DNA of 6,053 nucleotides, from NCBI GenBank assembly GCA_017934845.1, contig JAGBIR010000198.1:1-6053 (forward strand), in the 5' to 3' direction. The translations under genes were made by a program, and so were the position numbers. Positions 1 through 6,053 of this stretch are shown here, in pieces; the stretch's first letter is position 1; each line of letters starts with the position of its first letter. The stretch is from Alistipes sp. (GTDB lineage Bacteria; Bacteroidota; Bacteroidia; Bacteroidales; Rikenellaceae). A model generated the notes under the pieces. That model made no database searches. It saw nothing but the letters and a program-made list of their open reading frames with translations, and was not told the origin of the DNA.

Positions 1-636
1 ACCTATCTGTCGCGTACGGCGCAGACTAAAGACGATGTGATTTCAAGCTTGTTCACTCCGGGTTATCTTGATATATCTGTCGGTTTGACCTATACATGTC
101 CCAAGCCGAAGCTGCCTTTAGTGATTTCACTCAACCCCTTGTCAACCAGCGGAACGTGGGTGACGAACAGTAAGGTGCGTCATTATTACGAGGATGTAAA
201 GAAGGTAACAACGTGGTTTGGTGTCGATATCGATAAGAAGTCACTCTTTACGGGTGGTTCTTCAGTAAATGTTAAGTTTGTGCGTAAGTGGGGTAAGGGC
301 GATTGGCTTACATACGATACCAACCTTTATTGCTACTATGGTTGGATTACGAATGTTGGCCGCAGCTCGAAAATCAAGGCTTACGACAACTATCTAAAGG
401 ATATGGAGGCTTGGGAGGCTGCAGGCAGCATCGATGCAAATAAGCCGGCGGAAGTCCCTGCTATGTTGCGCCTGCATCCTACAATCGAGTGGCGTAATAC
501 GGTTACGTTCCGAGCTTCGAAATATATCTCGACAAATGTATTCTTCCAGCTCAACTACGATAAGGCGCAGAATACTTCGGTGCAGCTCTATTCGATGTTG
601 ACCTTGGGCCTTACATATACGTTCAAAAATAAGTAA
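1..636 (+). CDS. Predicted outer-membrane beta-barrel protein, DUF3078-like (5'-truncated)
   Basis: The frame is open from the first base of the window (it begins T-Y-L-S-R-T-A-Q) and ends at TAA 634-636, so this is the C-terminal 211 residues of a longer protein. The in-frame GTG at 37 lies inside continuous coding sequence and is not a start. The sequence is rich in alternating aromatic and polar stretches typical of membrane beta strands, for example YLDISVGLTY, DTNLYCYYGW, NVFFQLNYDK and the final strand LTLGLTYTF followed by KNK. The pattern of a 'FTPGYLDISVGLTY' strand, a 'SLNPLS' strand and a closing strand ending in an aromatic recalls the Bacteroidota DUF3078 family, whose function is unknown; this match is from memory. 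The likely location is the outer membrane. No terminator with a U-tract follows, so read-through into the downstream protease 89 bases away is possible. Confidence 0.7.
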   Translation, partial: TYLSRTAQTKDDVISSLFTPGYLDISVGLTYTCPKPKLPLVISLNPLSTSGTWVTNSKVRHYYEDVKKVTTWFGVDIDKKSLFTGGSSVNVKFVRKWGKGDWLTYDTNLYCYYGWITNVGRSSKIKAYDNYLKDMEAWEAAGSIDANKPAEVPAMLRLHPTIEWRNTVTFRASKYISTNVFFQLNYDKAQNTSVQLYSMLTLGLTYTFKNK

Positions 637-725
637 TTTCGTTGAGTTACCGATCCGTTTGGTGGTGCAGAGTGCTTAAACGGCATATCTGTTGCTTGTG
701 AAGATGGTTGGTAAGTGGTAATATT

Positions 726-2402
726 ATGCAAAAATTTTCAAAGCGTACAATTCTTTTTCCGCTGCTGCTCGCCATAGGAGTGGTGGCCGGAATATTGTTT
801 GGTCAATTTTTGGGACGCAGCCGTGTTGAGTCGCGTATGATCTCGCTTATCAATCGTGCGGGACTTGGAATGAATAATAAACTTATGCAGACGTGCGCTC
901 TTATCGAGCGTCAGTTTGTTGACTCCATTTCGATGGATTCGCTCTCGGAGTTGGTCATCCCGATGATGATGGAGAAGTTGGATCCCCATTCGGTTTATAT
1001 TCCCGCGCGAGAGATGCAGCAGATGAACGAGCCTTTGGAGGGTGAGTTCGATGGTATTGGCGTGGTCTTCAATGCTGCTACCGATACGGTTGTGGTACTT
1101 AACGTGGTACCCAATGGCCCGAGTGCCAAAGCCGGTATCGTGCCGGGTGATCGTATTGTCGAGGTAAATGATACTTTGATTGCGGGCGTCAAGATGTCGC
1201 AAATCGATATTATGAAGCGTCTGCGTGGCCCGCGTGGCTCGGAGGTTAAACTCTCGTTGGAGCGTCGTGGTATCGAGGATCTGGTTGATGTCGTTGTAGT
1301 GCGCGATGCTATACCTATTCATAGTATCGAATCGTCGTTTATGGTAAATGACAATACGGGCTTTATACGTCTGTCGCAGTTTGCGCGTACATCCTATGCC
1401 GAGATTATGCAGTCTATAGCGGAGTTGCGTGCCGAGGGTATGACTCGCCTTGTGTTTGACCTGCGTGGTAATTCGGGTGGTTTTTTGGATCAGGCCATTC
1501 TTATCGCTAACGAATTCCTGCCCGAGGGTAAACTTATCGTCTATACTGAGGATAGAAATGGCCATCAGATGAAGCAGTACAGCGATGGCCGAGGTGTCGC
1601 TACCGATATTGCTCTGGTGGTATTGATTGACGAGGATAGTGCATCGTCGAGCGAGATTTTGGCCGGCGCGGTGCAAGATAACGACCGCGGAACAATTGTT
1701 GGCCGTCGCTCGTTTGGTAAGGGCTTGGTGCAGAATCAGATACCCTATTCCGATGGCTCGGCATTGCGACTGACCGTAGCGCGATACTTCACCCCTACGG
1801 GCCGCTCTATCCAGCGACCTTACGAGAATGGTAAGGAGATAGATTATCACATGGATATCATCCGCCGCTATCAGAATAACGAGTTCTTCTCGGCCGACAG
1901 CATACATTTTGCCGATTCGTTGAAGTTTACAACGCCGCGCGGCAGGGTGGTGTATGGCGGTGGTGGTATTATGCCCGATATCTTCGTGCCGATGGATACC
2001 ACCTATATGTCGCGATATTATATCGAGGTCTCGGGCCGTAATATCCTCTATCGCTATACGATGGAGTATGCCGACCGCCATCGTGAGGCGTTGAACAAGG
2101 TGGAGACAATGGCTGATTTAACTGCGTTGCTCGACAGCGATAAGACTCTGTTCGACGATTTTGTGCGTTACGCCTCGCGTCATGGTGTGAAGCCTTCGCA
2201 GCGCGATTTTGCTCGTTCGCGTAAGGTTATGGAGTCGCAATTGCGAGCCTATATAGGTCGTAACACCAAGTTGGAGGATGATGGATTTTATTACAATATC
2301 TTCCCCATCGACAATGTTGTCTCTACAGCTTTGATGTGGTTGGAGAAGCACCCCGAAACGGAGGTCGGAGCGGTTGAGGAGCAAGCGACAAGTGTTGAAT
2401 AA
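726..2402 (+). CDS. S41-family carboxyl-terminal processing protease (CtpA/Prc-like)
   Basis: This 558-residue serine endopeptidase is expected to cleave near the C-termini of envelope proteins in the periplasm. Residues about 9-29 form one hydrophobic segment (signal anchor) after a basic start (KFSKR). A PDZ domain spans about 106-192, with GIGVVF and the GIVPGDRIVEVND core. The S41 catalytic domain follows: DLRGNSGG at 245-252, then SASSSEILAGA with the predicted nucleophile Ser307 (third residue of that motif), and FGKG with the general-base Lys332, 25 residues later as in E. coli Prc (S452/K477). Gln336 sits at the conserved Lys+4 position. The catalytic triad is therefore intact. About 130 residues follow the protease core, containing no domain I recognise. 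I chose ATG 726; an in-frame TTG at 708 would add six unremarkable residues. No clear promoter is seen in the 89-base upstream gap, and a small membrane protein gene follows after 18 bases. Confidence 0.93.
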   Translation: MQKFSKRTILFPLLLAIGVVAGILFGQFLGRSRVESRMISLINRAGLGMNNKLMQTCALIERQFVDSISMDSLSELVIPMMMEKLDPHSVYIPAREMQQMNEPLEGEFDGIGVVFNAATDTVVVLNVVPNGPSAKAGIVPGDRIVEVNDTLIAGVKMSQIDIMKRLRGPRGSEVKLSLERRGIEDLVDVVVVRDAIPIHSIESSFMVNDNTGFIRLSQFARTSYAEIMQSIAELRAEGMTRLVFDLRGNSGGFLDQAILIANEFLPEGKLIVYTEDRNGHQMKQYSDGRGVATDIALVVLIDEDSASSSEILAGAVQDNDRGTIVGRRSFGKGLVQNQIPYSDGSALRLTVARYFTPTGRSIQRPYENGKEIDYHMDIIRRYQNNEFFSADSIHFADSLKFTTPRGRVVYGGGGIMPDIFVPMDTTYMSRYYIEVSGRNILYRYTMEYADRHREALNKVETMADLTALLDSDKTLFDDFVRYASRHGVKPSQRDFARSRKVMESQLRAYIGRNTKLEDDGFYYNIFPIDNVVSTALMWLEKHPETEVGAVEEQATSVE

Positions 2403-2420
2403 TTATTAAATCAAAAGGAA

Positions 2421-2645
2421 ATGATTAAACGAATAATAGGAGTTTTAGCCACTTTGGCTATCATCGCGCTGGTTGTCTTTACGGCTTTGGGAAGTGGCAC
2501 GTACAAGAGTATGCTGCCTGAGGAGTGGTTTGCGCGCGCTGCGGCAGAGAGTGCCGAGGTCGTAGCCGACGAAGACGATGCGAGTGCGGAGATTGATAGC
2601 TTGAGCCTCGAGGCCGACTCGTTGACGGTAGAGGTAGTGGAGTAG
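2421..2645 (+). CDS. Small single-pass membrane protein with acidic tail, function unknown
   Basis: This 74-residue protein is not one I recognise. It starts with a basic tip (MIKR), then a hydrophobic segment at about residues 5-23 (IIGVLATLAIIALVVF), a short linker, and a C-terminal tail. From residue 43 onward the tail contains 12 acidic residues and no basic ones. The hydrophobic segment has no lipobox cysteine, so it is either an uncleaved anchor or a signal peptide possibly cut near ALGSG. It begins only 18 bases after the protease stop codon and a strong hairpin follows its own stop, so it is very likely the last gene of the protease transcript. The leader AAAAGGAA abuts the ATG, too close for a standard Shine-Dalgarno site but typical of A-rich Bacteroidota leaders. 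Composition and placement make it a credible gene, and a role as partner or substrate of the protease is only inference. Confidence 0.72.
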   Translation: MIKRIIGVLATLAIIALVVFTALGSGTYKSMLPEEWFARAAAESAEVVADEDDASAEIDSLSLEADSLTVEVVE

Positions 2646-2660
2646 AGTGCCTCGCACAGA

Positions 2661-2699
2661 AAAATAGGCTGTCCAACAAATGTTGCGACAGCCTATTTT
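2661..2699. terminator. Bidirectional intrinsic terminator between convergent genes
   Basis: A perfect 13-bp inverted repeat (AAAATAGGCTGTC at 2661-2673 with GACAGCCTATTTT at 2687-2699) encloses a second 4-bp pair (CAAC 2674-2677 with GTTG 2682-2685) around an AAAT loop, leaving one unpaired C at 2686. The plus-strand copy runs into TTTTG TTATTTATT, and the minus-strand copy ends in TTTTT. It sits 15 bases past the stop of the small membrane protein and immediately after the stop of the convergent channel gene, so it can serve both. Confidence 0.88.
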
Positions 2700-2700
2700 G

Positions 2701-3936
2701 TTATTTATTGATACCCTGAATATCCTCACCCGATGGCGATTGGAAGATATTGATTCCAAACTCGGGAGCTATTGCATAGAGGTATTCAAATACGCGGGCC
2801 TGAATATCCTCGTAGTTAACCCATGCTGTGTCGTTCGAGAAGAAGTATATCTGCATCGGTTGACCGTGCGGCGTAGGCTCAAGCAGTCGCACCAAAGAGA
2901 TAAACTCCTTATTGAAGGCGGGGTGCTGCATAATGTAGTTGTGCATATAGCGGCGCAACAGCGTAAGATTTGTTAGGCGAAGTGACGTTGCACGAATCTT
3001 ATCGCCACGCTCCGTCGCGGCCGTAATCTGCAGCTGTGTCTCGGTGATAAACTCCGCAAGCAACGGATTATCGGCCCATTGCTGAAGCTCCTCGTCGCTG
3101 AGGAAGCGAATAGAGCGTATGTCGATATTTACGGCGCGCGCAATACGTCGGCCACCCGATGCAAATACGTTCGACCAGTTAACGAACGAGCCGTTAACAA
3201 GTGCCTGCGGCTGGATTGTCGAGATTGTGTAGTCCCAGTTGCGGATCTTTACGGTCGTGAGTGTAATCTCTATAACAAATCCGTCGATACCCTTATCCTT
3301 TACGACGACCCAATCGCCTACCTGCATCATCTTGTTGGCCGAGAGCTGTATGCCGGCGACCAAGCCAAGAATAAGGTCCTGGAACACCAACATCAGAATG
3401 GCTGCCGATGCACCCAGTCCTGTCAACAGATATACGGGCGATTTGTTAACCGCAATGCTTATCATTATGATTACTGCCAGCATGCTGAATAACACCTCTA
3501 ACATCTGAATTGTACCGCGAATGGGCTTATCCTTGTAGGAGTCGGCCGACTCGAGAATATGTGCCAGAGCCGAGAAGAATGAAAGCACAAAACGTAGCGT
3601 GATAGCAACAAGATAGATCCAACTAAGACGTTGCGTAATGGTATAGAGCGTTGGATCATCGACAAAAACAAATGGCAGGAACAACACCAGCAGGATTGCC
3701 GGAATAATAGCAATCAGATTGTTCAGCACGTTACGATCCAGCAGAATGTCGTCCCACTTGGCCTTTGATGCTCGCACCAATCGGCTGAGGAATCGGTTGA
3801 GTATGAATTTCGATAGGCGGTCAACAATGGCAATAATCAGAAGTATGACGCACACCATAGCAAGTTGTTCGTACCACACAAGCGCACTAATGTCGATATG
3901 TAGCCAATTGAGTAATATAGTTCTCCAATTCTCCAT
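2701..3936 (-). CDS. ybdG: MscS-family mechanosensitive ion channel, YbdG type
   Basis: This 411-residue inner-membrane protein is close in length and layout to E. coli YbdG (about 415 residues), a miniconductance channel that opens under membrane tension and releases solutes on hypo-osmotic shock. About four hydrophobic helices (near residues 24-40, 73-92, 104-124 and 146-163) precede the pore-lining helix at about 168-200, which carries GLGASAAILMLVF and ILGLVAGIQLSAN. The cytoplasmic beta domain follows (VGDWVVVKD, LTTVKIRNWDYTISTI), then the YbdG-like region SGGRRIARAVNIDIRSIRFL and a C-terminus with QSPSGEDIQ that matches the ending I remember for E. coli YbdG. Two departures from remembered family motifs are Gln186/Leu188 where LVFKDPILG is usual, and IQPQALV where IPTxxLV is usual. 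ATG 3936 is the natural start. The deoC terminator lies upstream, so the gene probably has its own promoter, but no TAnnTTTG box is visible in the 57 bases available. Confidence 0.93.
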   Translation of the reverse strand: MENWRTILLNWLHIDISALVWYEQLAMVCVILLIIAIVDRLSKFILNRFLSRLVRASKAKWDDILLDRNVLNNLIAIIPAILLVLFLPFVFVDDPTLYTITQRLSWIYLVAITLRFVLSFFSALAHILESADSYKDKPIRGTIQMLEVLFSMLAVIIMISIAVNKSPVYLLTGLGASAAILMLVFQDLILGLVAGIQLSANKMMQVGDWVVVKDKGIDGFVIEITLTTVKIRNWDYTISTIQPQALVNGSFVNWSNVFASGGRRIARAVNIDIRSIRFLSDEELQQWADNPLLAEFITETQLQITAATERGDKIRATSLRLTNLTLLRRYMHNYIMQHPAFNKEFISLVRLLEPTPHGQPMQIYFFSNDTAWVNYEDIQARVFEYLYAIAPEFGINIFQSPSGEDIQGINK

Positions 3937-3993
3937 TCTATGTTATTTTTTTTACGATCTATCTTCCGTCTATATAAAATTCCTATAAAAACT

Positions 3994-4018
3994 CTACCCC
4001 GATGGTTGATCGGGGTAG
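3994..4018 (-). terminator. Intrinsic terminator of deoC
   Basis: A perfect 10-bp inverted repeat (CTACCCCGAT at 3994-4003 and ATCGGGGTAG at 4009-4018) encloses a 5-base loop. Read on the minus strand it lies 28 bases after the deoC stop and is followed by GAGTTTTTATAGG, a short U-tract. The plus-strand direction has no T-run, so it acts for deoC only. It separates deoC from the channel gene, although some read-through cannot be excluded. Confidence 0.85.
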
Positions 4019-4046
4019 TGGTGCGATATCTTCTCTTAAACAGTTT

Positions 4047-4922
4047 CTAATAATATTTCACTTGCTTACCTTCGATTGACGAGAGAATGTTGTTAGCGGC
4101 CGATGAAGCTCCAATGCGGAACAGATCGGTCGTAATCCACTCCTTGCCCAAAATGCGCTCTACGATGGTGTAATAGAGGGCTGCATCCTCGGCCGTGCGA
4201 ACACCTCCGGCGGCCTTGAAACCAACCTTGCGACCCGTCTTCTCGTAGTAATCCTTTATGGCGTGGCACATAACAACAGCTGCCTCGGGTGTTGCTGCCA
4301 CGTCGATCTTTCCTGTCGAAGTCTTAATGAAGTCCGAGCCGGCCTCCATAGCGAGAATCGATGCTGTACGAATCAATTCGGGACTCTTCAGCGCACCAGT
4401 CTCGAGGATGGTCTTAAGAACAGCACCCTCCGACTCCGAGCGCAGAACCTCCACCTCGTTAGCCGCCTCGTCGTATGCACCGCTCATAACCTTGCCTACG
4501 TTGATAACGATATCAATCTCGTCGGCACCGTTCTCAATAGCCATTGCTACCTCCAAGGTCTTAACCTCGAGGAAGGTCTGCGATGAGGGGAAACCGCCCG
4601 CAACGCTTGTAATACGCATAGGTGTGCCATCAACGGCCAAGCCTACGGTCTCGACAAACGGAGGATAGACGCAAATTGATGCTACGTTAGGGATATGTGG
4701 ATAGTCCAAATAGAACTCTGCACAGCGACGTGCAAACTTCGTTACCGACTCCACCGAATCGTTGCACGAGAGTGTTGTAAGGTCGATAGACGAATAGCAG
4801 AATTTATAGACCTCCGTATTATAGTTCTCTTCGGCTGCTTTGCGCAATGATGCGACCTCCTCTGCCACCTGCTCTGCGGTGGGGGCAGCAGCGTAATCCT
4901 TCAAGCGATTTGCGTACTCCAT
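4047..4922 (-). CDS. deoC: Deoxyribose-phosphate aldolase
   Basis: DeoC (EC 4.1.2.4) is a cytoplasmic class I aldolase that splits 2-deoxyribose 5-phosphate into glyceraldehyde 3-phosphate and acetaldehyde, allowing growth on deoxynucleosides. The 291-residue product shows the family motifs in order: the NVASICVYPPFV strand (79-90), GADEIDIVINVG with Asp137 matching the E. coli proton-relay Asp102, LKTILETGALK (169-179), FIKTSTGK with Schiff-base Lys200 (E. coli Lys167), VGFKAAGGVRTAEDA with Lys236 (E. coli Lys201), and FRIGASS in the phosphate-binding region. The protein ends in Tyr-Tyr, matching the catalytic C-terminal Tyr259 of the E. coli enzyme. It is about 30 residues longer than E. 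coli DeoC, mainly through an N-terminal helical extension. ATG 4922 lies about 20-25 bases behind a good Bacteroidota promoter. No other deo genes are present in the window. Confidence 0.96.
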   Translation of the reverse strand: MEYANRLKDYAAAPTAEQVAEEVASLRKAAEENYNTEVYKFCYSSIDLTTLSCNDSVESVTKFARRCAEFYLDYPHIPNVASICVYPPFVETVGLAVDGTPMRITSVAGGFPSSQTFLEVKTLEVAMAIENGADEIDIVINVGKVMSGAYDEAANEVEVLRSESEGAVLKTILETGALKSPELIRTASILAMEAGSDFIKTSTGKIDVAATPEAAVVMCHAIKDYYEKTGRKVGFKAAGGVRTAEDAALYYTIVERILGKEWITTDLFRIGASSAANNILSSIEGKQVKYY

Positions 4923-4948
4923 AACGATGCTTTTATACTTTACTTTTG

Positions 4949-4979
4949 CAAATATACAAAATCAAACTCTACTTACAAA
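4949..4979 (-). promoter_or_regulatory. Bacteroidota-type promoter for deoC
   Basis: On the minus strand, TTTG (4979-4976) is followed after exactly 19 bases by TATATTTG (4956-4949). This fits the Bacteroidota primary sigma factor pattern of a -33 TTTG and a -7 TAnnTTTG. A transcript starting about 7 bases further would have a leader of roughly 20 bases, A-rich and without a Shine-Dalgarno site, leading to the deoC ATG. No operator-like palindrome is evident around it. Confidence 0.75.
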
Positions 4980-5049
4980 ACAATTTCCGTGCTGATATAC
5001 CTATTTATTATATATATGAGGGCGATTTATTGACCATTTGCGCAAAAAA

Positions 5050-5080
5050 ACGAGGTTATCCTGCGAAAGGATAACCTCGT
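5050..5080 (-). terminator. Intrinsic terminator of the TPR protein gene
   Basis: A perfect 13-bp inverted repeat (ACGAGGTTATCCT at 5050-5062 and AGGATAACCTCGT at 5068-5080) encloses a 5-base loop. On the minus strand it begins 25 bases after the TPR gene stop and runs into seven T residues, giving a textbook rho-independent terminator. The 70 bases between it and the deoC promoter are AT-rich and contain no gene that I can support. Confidence 0.92.
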
Positions 5081-5105
5081 ATGATGTTCGAATTCTAACC
5101 GTTGA

Positions 5106-6053
5106 TTAGAGAGCGAAGCCGCTTGCGAAGAGGTTTGCAAGGTTAACATCCTTCATAGCCTTCTTTGCCAATGAAGCGTCCTTTGCAATCGCGCTCTTCA
5201 ACTGAGCCTTTGCAGTCTCCAAATCACCCTCCTTAGAAGCGATAACTGCGCGGAGGTAGTCAGCCTTTGCAGTTGCGTCAGCAGCGATAGCCTTCTTTGC
5301 AGCTGTAAGGTCGTTGTTCATAACGTTTGCGATAGCAGCGTTGTAGCCCTCAACTGCAGTAGCAGCTGCGCTATAGTTACCCTGAGCAGCAGCAACCATT
5401 GCCTTTGCCTCTGCAGCAGCTGCTGAAGCGTACTGCTGAGCCTTTGCTACGTTACCGTTAGCAAGGTTAGCCAATGCGAGGTTGTCGTTGAGCTTCTTGT
5501 CAGCCAAGCCCATAGAAGCAGCCTTCTCGAATGAAGCCAAAGCGTCCTTAACCTGACCCATCTTTGCGTAAGCAACACCCAAGTTGTTGTAAGCGCGAGC
5601 GTCGTTGAACTTCTTAGCAGCGTAATCCAAAACTACAGCCTGAGCCTTAACGTCCTTCAATACGCTCTCTGCCATGTAAAGCAACTCCTCGTTAGTGAGC
5701 TCGTCGAGCTTACCCTCGTTGATCAATGCAGCCATCTCAGCATCAGTCTTACCCTGAATATCAGTGCTGTTTACAACCTGTGCACGACGCAACTTAGGAA
5801 GAATCTCCTTCTTCAACTCTGTAAATACAGCAGACATATTCTTAATCTCTGACTCGCGCTGTGCTGATGACTCATAGCGGCTCAATACCTGAAGAATGAT
5901 CTCCTTATCCTCGATGTTAGAAGCAGCAACCAACTCCTTGAAGCCTTCCCAGTCCTCACCGTAAGAAGCAGCATCCAACTCCATACCAGTCTCCTTCAAG
6001 AGCTTGCTGGCAGCCTTGTGACCAGACTTTGAACGAGCGTTAGAGAGCTTGTC
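5106..6053 (-). CDS. Ala-rich TPR protein, probably with an upstream OmpA-like domain (5'-truncated)
   Basis: The minus-strand frame is open to the window edge and ends at TAA (5108-5106), giving the C-terminal 315 residues. A TTG at 5999 is internal, not a start. The first visible residues (DKLSNARSKSGHKAASKLL) resemble the helix 'N..LS..RA......L' of OmpA-like domains, suggesting that such a domain precedes the TPR part. A predicted helical linker follows (GYEDW-like segment, then FTELKKEILPKLRRAQVV near 77-94). The best TPR unit is at about 152-182, ARAYNNLGVAYAKMGQVKDA followed by LASFEKAASMG. Three more degenerate, very Ala-rich helical pairs run to about residue 290. I recall similar OmpA/TPR proteins of unknown function in Bacteroides and Parabacteroides; this is memory, not a search. 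TPRs usually bind proteins, so an envelope scaffold role is possible but unproven. Codon use is narrow (Lys AAG, Ala mostly GCA or GCT), suggesting high expression. Confidence 0.78.
   Translation of the reverse strand, partial: DKLSNARSKSGHKAASKLLKETGMELDAASYGEDWEGFKELVAASNIEDKEIILQVLSRYESSAQRESEIKNMSAVFTELKKEILPKLRRAQVVNSTDIQGKTDAEMAALINEGKLDELTNEELLYMAESVLKDVKAQAVVLDYAAKKFNDARAYNNLGVAYAKMGQVKDALASFEKAASMGLADKKLNDNLALANLANGNVAKAQQYASAAAAEAKAMVAAAQGNYSAAATAVEGYNAAIANVMNNDLTAAKKAIAADATAKADYLRAVIASKEGDLETAKAQLKSAIAKDASLAKKAMKDVNLANLFASGFAL

Noticed and set aside
655..683. Possible hairpin CCGTTT / AAACGG between the barrel gene and the protease gene.
   Set aside because: Only 6 bp with a 17-base loop and no T-run, so it does not support a terminator.
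708..725. Upstream TTG start for the protease.
   Set aside because: It adds six residues ahead of a basic tip and hydrophobic anchor that are complete from ATG 726; TTG starts are uncommon in this group.
738..2081. A 447-codon open frame on the minus strand opposite the protease gene.
   Set aside because: It is antisense to a gene with an intact catalytic motif set; its translation is rich in His, Arg, Thr and Ile with no recognisable domain, as expected of a shadow frame.
2680..2976. A 98-codon plus-strand open frame beginning inside the bidirectional terminator.
   Set aside because: It is antisense to the C-terminal part of the channel gene, whose product has clear family motifs; no promoter or ribosome binding signal supports it.
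4258..4668. Overlapping plus-strand open frames of 136 and 107 codons opposite deoC.
   Set aside because: They are antisense to the most conserved part of deoC, and their Ser/Thr/Ala-rich translations look like reverse-frame artefacts.
4980..5049. AT-rich gap with TATATATA-like runs between the TPR terminator and the deoC promoter.
   Set aside because: No palindrome, no second TAnnTTTG box with proper spacing and no small open frame that I can support.

Overview
The window looks like ordinary chromosomal DNA from a member of the Bacteroidota, most likely the order Bacteroidales; an Alistipes or Rikenellaceae-like source is possible but unproven. The evidence is a TTTG / TAnnTTTG type promoter upstream of deoC, A-rich leaders without clear Shine-Dalgarno sites, and proteins that resemble Bacteroidales families (a DUF3078-like beta-barrel fragment and an Ala-rich TPR protein with an OmpA-like edge).

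Layout: positions 1-2645 are read on the plus strand. They hold the C-terminal part of a predicted outer-membrane beta-barrel protein (1-636), a complete membrane-anchored S41 carboxyl-terminal processing protease (726-2402), and a 74-residue membrane peptide with an acidic tail (2421-2645), 18 bases behind the protease and probably co-transcribed with it. A strong hairpin at 2661-2699 lies between these genes and a convergent minus-strand block and can terminate transcription from both sides.

The minus-strand block (2701-6053), in transcription order, holds the C-terminal 315 residues of a TPR protein (6053-5106) with its own terminator, then deoC (4922-4047) with its own promoter and terminator, then a YbdG-type MscS-family mechanosensitive channel (3936-2701). 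Because each gene is separated by a hairpin with a U-tract, these three are probably separate transcription units rather than one operon.

The plus-strand genes share a cell-envelope theme (outer-membrane barrel, periplasmic protease, small membrane peptide). The channel (osmotic protection) and probably the TPR protein also act at the envelope, while DeoC is a cytoplasmic deoxynucleoside catabolic enzyme with no evident link to its neighbours. I saw no mobile element, CRISPR array, RNA gene or clear new multi-gene system. The points most worth a second look are the small protease-linked peptide, the departures of the channel from remembered YbdG motifs, and the unusual composition of the TPR protein.
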